The notes under the pieces are model-generated. The model searched no databases and was not told the origin of the DNA. It saw only the letters and a list, made by a program, of their open reading frames with translations. Positions 21,839-31,764 of a DNA stretch of 45,498 nt are shown here, in pieces. Every line of letters starts with the position of its first letter. Position 1 is the first letter of the stretch. Both the position numbers and the translations under genes were made by a program. The DNA is taken from the NCBI GenBank assembly GCA_003427395.1, contig BFEA01000079.1, positions 793,526-839,023 on the forward strand, written 5' to 3'. The DNA comes from Chara braunii. Its lineage: Eukaryota; Streptophyta; Charophyceae; Charales; Characeae.

Positions 21839-23508
21839 TCACCACCGAGTCGACAAAGTATCACCCCCTACGAGTCGGGTCCACTCCAAGTCGATAACAG
21901 GGCCGACTCCGAAAGCATACGAAACCCCGCCTCGGATGCTTCCTAAAGAGAAAGACAATGTTCGCCATGAGTAGGTTTCAATTATTCTCATTCCTTCTCG
22001 GTTCTCGGTAACTTAGATGTAAAGAAACTGTATGAGATAGAGAATGAGAATCATTTTGACAGGTACAAGTAGATAAAATCATTTGTGATAGACTGCTCTC
22101 ACAGTACCCGTTGAAATTATTCATTCCAAAATTCAAGTATTTTATCATGCACGCAGGTGAAAGATTGAAAGAGAACAATCCTTTTCCTTTTCTCCAACAG
22201 GCAAAGTCAATCTCCATAGCAAGCATCCTTCTACTTACCTGCACAACATGCAAAGAAGACAAGTTCAGAGAAAAACAGTACAATCCTATACTCGAGTGAG
22301 ACCACTCCATCCGTATGCACGACTCTCACAACTTTCTTCTGCCTTTTCTTTTGAACATTCAAAATGACAAGGTCAAGCAAAGTGTGGGTTCACACAAGTG
22401 TGAAGGGAAATCTGAGTCATTCAACTGACCTTGAGTGAAGTTTGGTCCGACCCACTCAAGAAAGTCGGGTAATATTCCAATTAAAAGAAAGTGACTGCTG
22501 TAGAAAAATATGCGGCACACAACTCATAAGTTGTGGCCTTTCTCCTGAATGACGGTCCGCGTCCTCCACCAAGTGCTCAAGTGAGCAGAGGCTAGACCAC
22601 ACAAACTCAAGCGAGATAGCCCTCCAGGAGGGTGTTCCCACAAATGAGTTTTCACGTGGTCTTAATGTGCCAGCCTGCCCTAACATAATCCCAACTGTAC
22701 TTCCCCCCACTAAGGATACTCTCAACCAATTGCAAGTCCATGCCGACATGCCTCTGCGACCTCGACAAAACTGTCGACTACCGCTCTTATCTTCAGACGA
22801 CGCAAACGCCTGAACTAAAGTTAAAAAAAGGTTTCAGCTTTTTGGTCGTATGTTAGTCTGAATGAACTTTTAGCAAACGTCAGTCTTATCAGGTCCTTCA
22901 ACTCAACGAAAGAGTCGGACAGCGTCTGACGTTGAAAAACCCTGGCAAATACCCTTGTCAGGGTATTTGCCCCGACATCGTGACCTCAGCTACTTCAATC
23001 GATAGGATGAACAAAAGCGAATGAACCTAATGCTAAATCTTGGAAATATACACGACTATTACTACTTGTGTGTGCATGTGAGTGTACGAGTGTACCCCTA
23101 TCTCGTGGCTAGCTTCATAGTACTTTCATCGATGGGATGAACAAAATCGAATGAATCTACCCCTAAACATGGGTAGGTACGCTACTACACTTGTGTATGT
23201 GTGAGTATGTCCGTGTTGATTGCAGTTGATCGCACACTACTTCCAGCGATAGAATGAGCGGGATCGAATGAATCTATCACTGGAATACGGAAAGGTGCAC
23301 TACTACGGTTGCATATATGTGTGTATCACAGTATATGTGTGTCCGAAAAAAAGGAGAGATCGTGTAAGTCTCCGATCTCGCGGCCTACTTCTAGCTACTT
23401 GGATCGATAGGATGAGCAAAATCGTGTGAACCTACCACTTGAACATGGAAGTATACGCTGGTGCTACTACGTGCATGTGTGCGGGCGTATGTGCATGCGT
23501 GTGCGCGG

Positions 23509-23539
<31 letters not shown>

Positions 23540-23927
23540 CGCTTGTGAATGTGTGTGTATTCGCTTGTGTACGTGTGTGTGTATGCACTCGTGTGTGCGT
23601 GTGAGAATGTGTGTGTGTGTGTGTGCGAGAGAGAGGGAGATAGAGAGAGAACGGATGAACACACACACACACAGATATAGAGAGAAAGATACACACAAAT
23701 ATAGAGAGAAAGACACACACAGATACAGAGAGAGAGACACACACACATAGATAGAGAGAGAGACACACACACAAATATAGAGAGAGACACACATATACAG
23801 AAAAAGAGAGAGAAGAGGAGAAAGGGACTTACTAAGCTGGCACGTGGATCGTCGCCACAATGGTCAGAAGACTGGCCTAGGAAACAGTGCGCCTCGATAA
23901 AACTGTCTGACTCGGTAAACTTATTAC

Positions 23928-23971
<44 letters not shown>

Positions 23972-24397
23972 GGGAAAATTTTCGAAATGCCCCTGAAGTG
24001 TTCGTTTATTTGCGATTTGCCCCTCCGACGGCCGACTTACCCTGATTTGCCCCTGGGGCCTCTGAACTTTCGAAAAGGCCCCTGTCAGCNAGGGGCACAA
24101 CTTTTCGGAATGCCCCTACCGNTAGGCCGGTCCCATTTCCCGTGGTGGCTGTCCATTTTGCCCTTCTGCATTGGATGCATCTTCCTGGGATGCCCTCCAG
24201 CGGGGAGGCCCTCAGAGTTCGAATTCAAACTCCTTGATTTTCCGGGTCTCCGCGCAAAAAAACAGGATTCCACTCCACGTTGTATCCACTGCTTCAATTC
24301 ACTGCGGAGTTCATTCTTTTGGTACTGCGACCTGCCGCCGCCTTCGATGTCCTCGGAGAACGTTGCCGAAGGTGAGTGTTCCTCCCCTTCTTCCACG

Positions 24398-24452
<55 letters not shown>

Positions 24453-24749
24453 TGTGGAGGTAGGAGGGTAATGTACAGCGGTGAACATACCATTATAGAC
24501 GGTAGGAGAGTTGGCTTGACGTAGCATGGAAATCTGGCACTGGTACCCATCGGCTCTCCGGTAGGGGCATACTGGAAATTTGGCACTGGTACCGGTAGGG
24601 GCATATTGAACATATTTCAAGCCCAATTGACGCCAGGGTTTTTTTGGAAACTTGAATCGTTGTCGGAGGGGCAAATCAGGGTAAGTCGGCCGTCGGAGGG
24701 GCAAATCGCAAATAAACGCAAACTTCAGGGGCATTTCAAAAATTTTCCC

Positions 24750-24802
<53 letters not shown>

Positions 24803-26115
24803 GATGTTGATATTGTTATTAATATTTCCATTATCCTTGCATTGTGAATCCTACTTGACATTACGACTATGTACGGTTGAGAAAACAAAACGGCTGGCAG
24901 CCAAAAGCAGACATGCTGTACAAAACAAGGATGAAGATAAGACTTACCTGATCACCGTTTTTCACTGTCGCTGGGATTGGGTGATTAGCTCTCCCTAACT
25001 ACATCACGTTCACAATTTAGTTGTACCGGACATGAAATATAACTTATATACGTTCATTATCATGACATTGTTAGTATTGCTAAATATACTTTTATTATTA
25101 TTATTATTATTATTGTTGTTTTTTTATCGTTGTTGTTATTAGTATTGACTGTATTGTCTCTATTAGTACTGTGCTTTGGCCTTCGCCATGAATGTGACTA
25201 TATGCTTTTGAGGGATGGAAAGGAGTGACAGGGAGAAGAATGCCCAAAGAAGGGGAAAAAACGCAAAAGGGGAAGGCAGTCGGGAATGTACGAGAGGAAG
25301 ATGGGAAAGGAGACTGCGGAATGGGAGGATAAAAAGTCAATACGAGGAGAGAAAGAGGAAGGATGGGAAGGAACTTACCTGATTGTGAATTGTTGCAAAG
25401 GTAGCAGAACTCACGATTCGCAAAGTGTGGGGATGAAAAGGACAGCGGAGAAAAAAAATGACAATGCGAAGGAAAAGAGAAGCACTGGGCAAGGGAAAAA
25501 AAAAAACATCCAGGGAGAAGGAGATTACTAGGAAGGGGAAGACGGAGAATTCAGTTGGGAAGGAGAGGGATACTGCACGCGAAGGAAAAGAACGTGGGCA
25601 CAAATATGAAAGAGAGAGAGAGACAGACACAGACAGATAGACCGACAGATGGACAGACAGACATTGAAAGACAGACACATATAGATAGACAGACAGACAG
25701 ACAAACACAGACAGATAGACAGGAAGACAGACAAACTGACAGGCATACACAGACGGACAGACAGACTGACAGACACAGAGAGAGAGTGAGACATGAGGAT
25801 GAGGATGTGAGGGCACATACCTGGTACTGGCAATGGTCTGCATGGGTTGACATCTTCAAGTACTTCGGTTCTGCTGCCGACGTCTGCAGTTGCAGTGTCA
25901 GTTGTTGGCTGGTAATAACAGCTTTATGGTAGTCGGGGCATAGAGCACCAAGTAGGAGTAGGTCTCTTGATACATACGTTGGTGGTGGCGAGAGTATGCT
26001 CCCATTGACATCTGGATTCGGTGCTTTGGTTCTCTGTGGGTGGAATATCAGCGCATATCTGCTTTCTGGACATCGTTCGACTTTTGGTTTTCCATGTGAT
26101 GTTGCAGTTTGAAAT
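21839..26115 (-). CDS. Candidate multi-exon host gene, last six exons (unrecognised protein)
   Basis: Six minus-strand exons join in frame to a stop: 26115-25821, 25409-25379, 24994-24948, 23919-23833, 22338-22239 and 21942-21839 (TGA at 21841-21839). They give 220 codons after one leading base. Donors are CAG|GTATGT (25820), CAG|GTAAGT (25378, 24947, 22238) and TTA|GTAAGT (23832). Acceptors at 25410 and especially 21943 follow pyrimidine tracts; those at 26116, 24995, 23920 and 22339 are weak. Exon phases (0, 1, 0, 0, 1) agree throughout. Exon 1 of this set is open for 98 codons (RCPESRYALIFHPQRTKAP, then SRDLLLLGALCPDYHKAVIT). The second-last exon ends in a hydrophobic stretch (IVLFFSELVFFACCAG) that could be a membrane segment. 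Introns are full of microsatellites, and one holds a 780-bp TIR element. I do not recognise the protein family. Boundaries are inferred by eye. Confidence 0.5.
22932..22975 (+). repeat. Conserved palindrome block, copy 3 of 4
   Basis: The arms AAATACCCT / AGGGTATTT (22947-22968) enclose TGTC. The block is preceded by GAAAAACCCTGGC and followed by GCCCCGACATCG, matching the other copies. It lies just upstream of the roughly 125-bp tandem array. Confidence 0.7.
22991..23510 (+). repeat. Degenerate tandem array, about 117-158-bp units
   Basis: Units start at about 22991, 23121, 23238 and 23396. Each begins TACTTNNATCGATAGGATGA (with changes), continues with CGAATGAATCTACC, then GGTACACTACTAC and a TG-rich tail (TTGTGTGTGNATGTGAG). 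Two more units lie at 20620 and 20801. The array falls inside the 23832-22339 intron of the candidate gene. Confidence 0.65.
23505..23815. repeat. Compound GT / GAGA / CACA microsatellite
   Basis: GT-rich runs (23505-23630) pass into GA-rich and then alternating CACACA-AGATA-GAGAGA units of about 30 bp. Frames here encode repetitive Cys-Val or Thr-His and are not genes. Confidence 0.9.
23935..23970. repeat. ATT microsatellite, left flank of TIR element
   Basis: About 12 ATT units ending exactly where the terminal inverted repeat begins. The same repeat resumes at 24751. Confidence 0.9.
23971..24750. mobile_element. 780-bp non-autonomous DNA transposon with 84-bp TIRs
   Basis: The left terminus 23971-24054 and the right terminus 24667-24750 are inverted repeats of 84 bp with about three or four mismatches, beginning AGGGAAAATTTT. 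Both ends contain repeated TTTGCCCCT or ATGCCCCT motifs, and subterminal TGCCCCTACCG occurs on both sides. It is embedded in an ATT/TTA microsatellite, so any target duplication (for example TTA or TAA) cannot be delimited. The superfamily is open: PIF/Harbinger by a possible TWA target, or a Mutator-like element by TIR length. No transposase is present. The interior has a GT repeat (24401-24447) and a short coding-like stretch. It lies in an intron of the minus-strand candidate gene. Confidence 0.85.
24401..24447. repeat. GT dinucleotide microsatellite inside the TIR element
   Basis: About 23 GT units. Its presence inside a short element suggests expansion after insertion. Confidence 0.95.
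24751..24803. repeat. ATT microsatellite, right flank of TIR element
   Basis: About 17 ATT/TTA units, beginning at the base after the right TIR. Confidence 0.95.
25612..25795. repeat. GACA/GATA tetranucleotide microsatellite
   Basis: Degenerate ACAG and ATAG units after a GAGA run. It lies in the 25820-25410 intron of the candidate gene. Confidence 0.9.
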
Positions 26116-26118
26116 CTG

Positions 26119-26172
<54 letters not shown>
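26119..26172. repeat. ATT microsatellite next to a candidate exon
   Basis: About 17 ATT units immediately upstream (minus strand) of the acceptor at 26116. As a result the acceptor has a TAA-rich instead of a pyrimidine-rich leader. Confidence 0.95.
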
Positions 26173-26173
<1 letters not shown>

Positions 26174-26324
26174 GTAGTATCTTTAGGATTACGGAAACCG
26201 GTGGGCCCAGCAAAACCTCGTGGCTGCCCTAAGTGAAGGTGGGCCTAGTTGTTGCACTCTAGCAGGTTGAAGAACAACATGGGCCTCACCCTGGGCTCTT
26301 CCAGAAATACTAGCAGCTGCGTCA

Positions 26325-26542
26325 GGCGGCTAAGGCCGGGACGTGGATTGTCGTGCCCTGGGCACACGCAGTGTGGGGCCGACATATCCACGAACTGGCC
26401 ATGGGCACACGCAGTGTGGGGCCGACACACCACGAACTGGTCATGGGCAAATGAGAATGCAACTTTGTCGTCACATCCGCCTCACGGGCCAAATGTAAAC
26501 ACATCAAGCGTTCAGAGCCTAAGTAGATATGAGTGTGCCCAG
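26325..26542 (-). CDS. Candidate upstream exon with an internal 43-bp duplication
   Basis: The acceptor TTTTGCAG| at 26543 opens a minus-strand frame of 72 codons (GHTHIYLGSERLMCLHLARE and on) before a TGA at 26324-26322. It joins in phase with the exon at 27006-26934 (phase 1, G plus CT). A 42/43-bp tandem duplication (26360-26402 and 26403-26444) lies in the exon. The copies differ by one inserted base, so the frame after it is uncertain. No strong donor was found before the stop; AGG|GTGAGG near 26293 is a possible one. Part of the same gene as the downstream exons, or a decayed exon. Confidence 0.35.
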
Positions 26543-26933
26543 CTGCAAAAGGCTCGGGCCATCAATTGTAGACATGAGCCTGGGCGCAGACACTGGGACC
26601 CAACCGGAAGCTACTAAACACTTTCACGGCCAGGCCCGAACAGTCTAGCAGTAGCAGCATCTCCCATATAGGGAGGAGGCCAGCCAGTTCAGGGCATTCT
26701 GGCTTAGGCAGACAATTCGGACACGCTGCTCCAACGTTGTGCAAGTGTCTGCACGCGCGCAAGCTGGTCTGGGGCGCTCGGGTGCTGAGTGGTGTGAGGC
26801 ACGACAGTACGACGGGGCGCTTGCAGCCATAGGCGGACCGCGCCACGCGAGGAAGAGATGAGCGGCGGTGTTTGTTATGAAGAAGACGTGGTGTGAGTTG
26901 AGAAGGATGATGAGAGGAGTCGAGAGATTGTAC

Positions 26934-27006
26934 CTGGTGTATGTGGGAGGTCGACATTGGTGTTGACGTCATGCACATTGGTCGACGAAGTGAGCCTGAT
27001 GTGAGA
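26934..27006 (-). CDS. Candidate 73-bp upstream exon
   Basis: The acceptor CCTATCCCACCTACAG| at 27007 has a good pyrimidine tract, and the donor is CCAG|GTAC at 26933. The frame is open throughout (SHIRLTSSTNVHDVNTNVDL) and ends in phase 1, which matches the start of the exon at 26542. The protein family is not recognised. Confidence 0.35.
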
Positions 27007-27349
27007 CTGTAGGTGGGATAGGCAGAGTGAGCAGAGTAGACTAGGTGCCAGACAGTAGAAGTGACATCAAATACAGGGATGGCGTGACCTGAGGGTGTGA
27101 ACGTTAGCTCACGACGTCACTATATCGCTCTTATCCATATGGAGTTTTGGTTCATTTGAACTCTCTACTTGTTACCTGACTATTTGGACTTCTTCATAAT
27201 TATTGTAGCTTTGTTTTCTATATATCTCGCTCATTCATATTTCTTGCATTTTTATTATTATTATCATTATTTGTCGATTCATTCCTATGCCATTTGTTCT
27301 CATCTGATTGCTAGCACAATCAAACATATGCTCGTGAACCTTGTGACTG

Positions 27350-28830
27350 GTTAGAACCATATCCAGGTTTACACATGTTGACCCGGATGAAGTTCAAGTG
27401 CACACAAGGTCACTTAGTGAGCAGGACTTGATAATGAAGTGGAAAGGTAGAGAGAGAAAAAAAAAAAAAAAAAACAGAAAAGAGAAATGAAGAAGGGGAT
27501 AAGGAGAAAGGATGAGGAGAATGAGAAAGAGAAAAACGAAATAGGAAGACAAGCGAAGTCATCTCTCATTTTCATCCTATACACCCTTGTTTTTACTCGC
27601 CCTCTGCTGCTTTATAGATTGATCGATGTATGGATGTAGTACGGGTGATAGGATAAAGCGTCAGGGTGAGGAACATCCTGTTACTCGCCTGTACGTGTAT
27701 GCATATCTTAGATTGTTAGGTTCATAAACTACAAGTGGGGTACTCCTGTGCGGGTCATCCCATGGTCTGTTCAAACCTAAACTAGTTAGACTAAAACAAA
27801 TGGTAGGATACTCATGTCTGAGTCATCCTACTGCTCGATCGAATCCATACAGACTCGTAAGTATGAGATGAAGGCTCTAGTGAAGGTCTTCTTACTTCAT
27901 ACTTATATTTGATCGGACTATATTATAGCCCTCCGTTAGAACTGAAACTCACATTGTTGAACTTCATGTAGGGGCGTGTCGATGGCGAAAGAGGTGTTGA
28001 GACCTTGTTGACCTGTATGTGATTGCAGGTCATCTTAATCAAGAAGACTCGTTATGAGTCTATACAAGACTACATGTTGTTGCCTTATGGTAACAGTTTG
28101 GTTCGCCAACTCAAACCTCACTCACCCTTGACACTCACACTTTGCATCTACCTCTGCACTGAATGACATTTCTCATTTTCGGGTCGTTGTCTAAAGGGTC
28201 TGTATTTGATCAAAGGAGGTCCTTGAATGACTAAGTCGAAAAAAGAATGTCTGGTTGAAAGGTTTGAAAGCGTAGGTGTAATGTGTGTGGAAGTGAATGA
28301 ATGGTTGACTCTGTTAGGATTATGTAATGTGATTGATTATGTCTGCAAGTCAGTAAAACGACCAACCACGTGCTATTCACTTAGCTCGCATTGGAAAACT
28401 TATGCTTACCTAAGCCTCGACTCAGACATTTCGTCGACACCTAACCTTTGTACATTTGGTTTGGATTTTCGATTTTTACTCCTTGATGTTGAATAGATTA
28501 GGACAATTGACAAAGGCGAAAGAGCCTTATTCATATAATTTTCTTTGAAAGGTCATGAGCCTATCTTTTATTTTCTGATGACAGGCCATGAACTTATTTT
28601 TTTGTTTGTGATGTTTGCTCGAAAGACCAAGAGCCTATTGATTGTTTCTCTTTCAAAAGTCATAGCTTCGTTCATTCTGATGTTCGCCTCTGTTTGTGTA
28701 AAAATGTAGTAAAAGACATCTCCTTGCCTTCCAGTCTCAACCTTTGAACTGTATTCTTCATGTATGTATTGATTTGGAAAAACTAAAATAGCTTATATAA
28801 TTGGTCAAGTACGGGTAGGTCAGAGTAATG
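27350..28830. other. Noncoding DNA with hairpins and short tandem units
   Basis: It contains two hairpins with related 17-nt loops (27735-27763, 27803-27831) and a larger stem TAAGTATGA / TCATACTTA (about 27857-27905). Four degenerate units of about 35-45 bp, GAAAGGTCATGAGCCTAT and variants, lie at about 28546-28670. A possible minus-strand donor CTTAG|GTAAGC lies at 28409. No gene is supported on its own. Confidence 0.4.
27735..27831. repeat. Pair of hairpins with conserved loop and different stems
   Basis: Hairpin 1 has stem GTGGGG / TCCCAT (two G-U type pairs) and loop TACTCCTGTGCGGGTCA. Hairpin 2 has stem GTAGGA / TCCTAC (perfect) and loop TACTCATGTCTGAGTCA. Both loops are 17 nt, and the stems differ at several bases while remaining paired. 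Confidence 0.6.
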
Positions 28831-28929
28831 TATGCGCGAGAGATCGTCAATCGAGTCGACCTGAAAAGTAAGTCGGTCCGGGAGATCAGCGCTCTGATGC
28901 CCGACATGTAAACGGGTCAGTCTTAGGCG

Positions 28930-29115
28930 TTCAATCGCGCGTATACCTATGCTACGGCGAGCGAGAAAACGCCCTCGGTCGATCTACCTCTACAAAGGCA
29001 TGTAAAAACCTTCGCATGTGGGCCGATAGCTCAACAGGGATACGCCTACCAGAGGGTGGTGACAACCCCTCGGGTAGAGGTGAGTTGTACCTCGCGGCAC
29101 CCCGACCTGTCGTGG
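28930..29115 (+). repeat. SINE-like interspersed repeat, copy 3 of 3
   Basis: Box A-like TAGCTCAACAGG at 29027-29038 is followed by GATACGCC, GAGGGTGGTGACA, CCCTCGGGTAGAGGTGAG and TTGTACCTCGCG. It matches the reverse complement of the copies at 20840 and 33690. Confidence 0.5.
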
Positions 29116-29521
29116 GGTGTCATGAGAGGTATAGCACGTGCGCACGGTCGGAGTGGTGACTGATTCTTTTTCACACTCTGAAAAAAAAAATCTTGCGTGA
29201 CACGACCGTGAGGTTCAGCGCTTTCAGCAGGGTGCAAGACCGCCGCGCGCGACAGCGGGCTATATGGCTATAGGCCAAGGTGCCTCCAATTTCTTTGGAA
29301 GTGGGAGCAAATGTCAGGAGAAGGACCTACAGTAACGGCTATACTGGAATATAGCTACGGTAGGCAGGAGGCTAAACTGAAGGTAAACGTAAAGGGGGGA
29401 AGGAAGTGGAGATGAGGGCAGACCAGAGTCTGCAGTTAGTGATCACGGAGGCCAGAGACTGTGCTGAGAGAAAATGCAGAAGGGACGGGGTCACGGGCAG
29501 GTGAGGGTGACCATATCTTAC

Positions 29522-29622
29522 CTGTAGGCGGAGATATTTACCGATACTATGGATCAGGAGCAACAACATTTGGATCGGGATACTGAAGCTGAAAGCGTCG
29601 CCAATGACCGGAATGCGGAGAC
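29522..29622 (-). CDS. Candidate 101-bp exon with a hydrophobic segment
   Basis: The exon is bounded by CTAG| at 29623 and a perfect donor CTACAG|GTAAGA at 29521. The frame has two leading bases and 33 codons ending in phase 0 (RIPVIGDAFSFS, then MLLLLIHSIGKYLRLQ), partly hydrophobic. It lies on the minus strand, upstream of the other candidate exons. Connection to the next exon has not been established. Confidence 0.4.
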
Positions 29623-29787
29623 CTAGTCATGGCATGGACTGGACAAGTGGCGGCAGGACCACCCGCCCGCTGAAATTGTGGAGAGTGGCCCAGAGGCCGA
29701 CTCACGACGACGAAGGGACCGGAGCGACTAGACTATTGGACAGGAGGTCAATAAGGAAAAAAGGGACTCAGGGGAGTGTGTGGCAGT

Positions 29788-29790
<3 letters not shown>

Positions 29791-29856
<66 letters not shown>
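29791..29856. repeat. GA dinucleotide microsatellite
   Basis: 33 uninterrupted GA units. Confidence 0.98.
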
Positions 29857-29858
<2 letters not shown>

Positions 29859-30053
29859 ACGAACGGGAAAGTCGGGGCAGAGATGGTGATGTTGACAGTG
29901 ACGTACATGACGGTTACGCTCATGTGTGAGAGAGGAGAGACTCTGAGGTCAACGGATGCCTGTAACAGTTCTCAACGGATAGTGCCTTACCTGCGGAGAG
30001 AGCGTGAGAATGTGTGACGGAATGCTGAGTAGCAATGGGTTGATGTCATCTAC

Positions 30054-30163
30054 CTGGATTTTCCATCACATGCTCGAGGATTCTTATCTTTCGTCCTCGG
30101 CCTTCACTGAAATCGGGATACTTTATCGCTCCTCTGGATCCGTGCCCATCGATGTCGAGTTTC
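30054..30163 (-). CDS. Candidate 110-bp exon
   Basis: The acceptor GCCTAG| is at 30164 and the donor CCAG|GTAGAT at 30053. The frame is KLDIDGHGSRGAIKYPDFSE and on, 36 codons, phase 1 at the donor. About 60 bp further on, CTCTCTCCGCAG|GTAAGG (about 29990) can be read either as an acceptor that keeps the phase or as a donor of an overlapping frame, so the local structure is ambiguous. Confidence 0.35.
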
Positions 30164-31085
30164 CTAGGCATGCGCGTTTTGGTTTGTCGAAGAGAGCGCG
30201 CATGGTTTGCAGGCTTGGTTGATGTCAACTATTCTTGCGAAAGCCTAGCACATTAGGACGGGGAGGGGAGGTAAGAAGTCAAAGAGGCGATGGAGAAAAG
30301 AGCAACGGGATTGAGGCTCAAAAGTGATTACGTACGGGCGGTTTGAGCATTGACATGAGCAAGTGTACACGCGAGGACGCCGAGGATGAGCATTCTTGTG
30401 CATAGAACGTTGCAGCGATCATGGTGGTTTCTTTCGAGATTGGAAGAGCAGAGAAGGCATTGCGCAAATGCCTTGGTACGGAACATGTGTAATCAGTGTC
30501 CGGGTGCTAGCCCTGGCTCAAGTGGGGAACAACGTATTAGGGAGGATGTGACATGTAGGCGGCAGTGACTCGGTGAAAAGGGGTAGAATTTTCACAAGGA
30601 GTTCTGTTCTTGACGTTCCCCACCCCTGTTGATCACGATGTCGGTAACATGGTCGATGAAGCCAACGAAAGACCATGAGTTGTGAAGCAACAATCCGACT
30701 GTCAGCAATATGTTGAGTGCCCGGACCGTGGACATTGGTCTCGCGTGAGGCATACGAGAGAGAATGAACGTTCCCCTCTCTTGATGACGTCATCTGCCTT
30801 TAATTGTGACTTTATTTCTGCCAATCAAGTAAGGGGTGCAGGGCTAAGATCATAAATAATATGGGAGTAGTATTCAATTTCTGCTAATTGATTGGGGTTG
30901 CGTTATTCATAGATGGCACCCCGTGATTTGGCTGTAACTTGAACGGAAATAGACTAAAGTGATACATGAGTCTGAGGCTCAACCTAGTCGTATCAGAGTC
31001 TAGGCGAGGGAGTCCTTGTATGAGCTAGTGACAGGTATTGTCTCCTTCTTCCTCGGATGGTTAGCTTTTGTGATCATGTAAATAC

Positions 31086-31376
31086 CTTGTTGTTCCCCCT
31101 CGCTCGCTCCGGGTCGCAGGCGATACAAGATTGTAGTAGTCCTGTTGGGTAATTGAGATCGGTAGTTAGCGATGATTTATGAGAGAGGAATTTCGTATCA
31201 CTCGTGGTGATTGGAGTGAATAAAATACTTGGAGCAAAATCGATGGCTGCACGAGAAAATTGATGATTAAGCGACATGTCGCCTAGTTTCTCTATCTGGT
31301 TCGCAATGATGGACTGTGCATTGCTCCATGTAATCTCGCTTTCGGTTGCTGAGCTTGTTGGACACGAACTTGCATC
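31086..31376 (-). CDS. Candidate 291-bp exon
   Basis: An open frame of 97 codons lies between AG| at 31377 and the donor AACAAG|GTATTT at 31085. It contains EITWSNAQSIIANQIEKLGD, then FAPSILFTPITTSD, then LLQSCIACDPERARGNNK. A strong pyrimidine-AG (CCCCTCTTCTAG) lies four bases upstream of the chosen acceptor, but using it would put a stop in this frame. Composition and residue usage look coding. Not recognised. Confidence 0.4.
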
Positions 31377-31576
31377 CTATCTAGAAGAGGGGAAACATTA
31401 TGAAAGAGTGACAAAAGTATATGCCCGAAAGAGGGGCACAATAGTTGGAAGGAATGGTTAAGTAATGCTCTACCAAGGAGAACAAAGAAACATGAAAGCA
31501 GATAAGGCATCTGACTGCCTCTCTCCTCGTTCCTTTCCTTTGCAACGGCTAGTTTCGTCTCCCTTGTGTTAATCTC

Positions 31577-31762
31577 CACACCACAAGATCCTCGGGGAGG
31601 GATGCATTCGTGAACTGATAAATTGTGGGTGAATTTCGACCTATTCCTCTTGGAAAACATCTTATCGACGAAATGAGAACGCGTGGATGCATTAACCGGA
31701 AAATCGATTGGTCTGAACATGAGTTTGAACAGGGTGATATCAACTAAGTTTGAACTCTCCAG
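31577..31762 (-). CDS. Candidate 5'-most exon (donor not resolved)
   Basis: The acceptor CCTACTAG| at 31763 opens a minus-strand frame (ITLFKLMFRPIDFPVNAS, then RSHFVDKMFSKRNRSKFT, then ECIPPRGSCG). It stays open well past 31577 to about 31292, but the last part looks intronic, so the low-coordinate border is arbitrary. A second frame in the same place (ASLPEDLVVWRLTQGRR) also looks plausible. It could be the first visible exon of the minus-strand gene. Confidence 0.3.
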
Positions 31763-31764
31763 CT

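Noticed and set aside
23391-23860. Frames of 100-140 codons rich in Cys-Val, Thr-His or Leu-Ser
   Set aside because: Translations of GT/CA/GA microsatellites.
25337-25843. 168-codon Cys/Leu/Ser-rich minus-strand frame
   Set aside because: Mostly the GACA/GATA microsatellite in a proposed intron; only its last part overlaps a candidate exon, and in a different interpretation.
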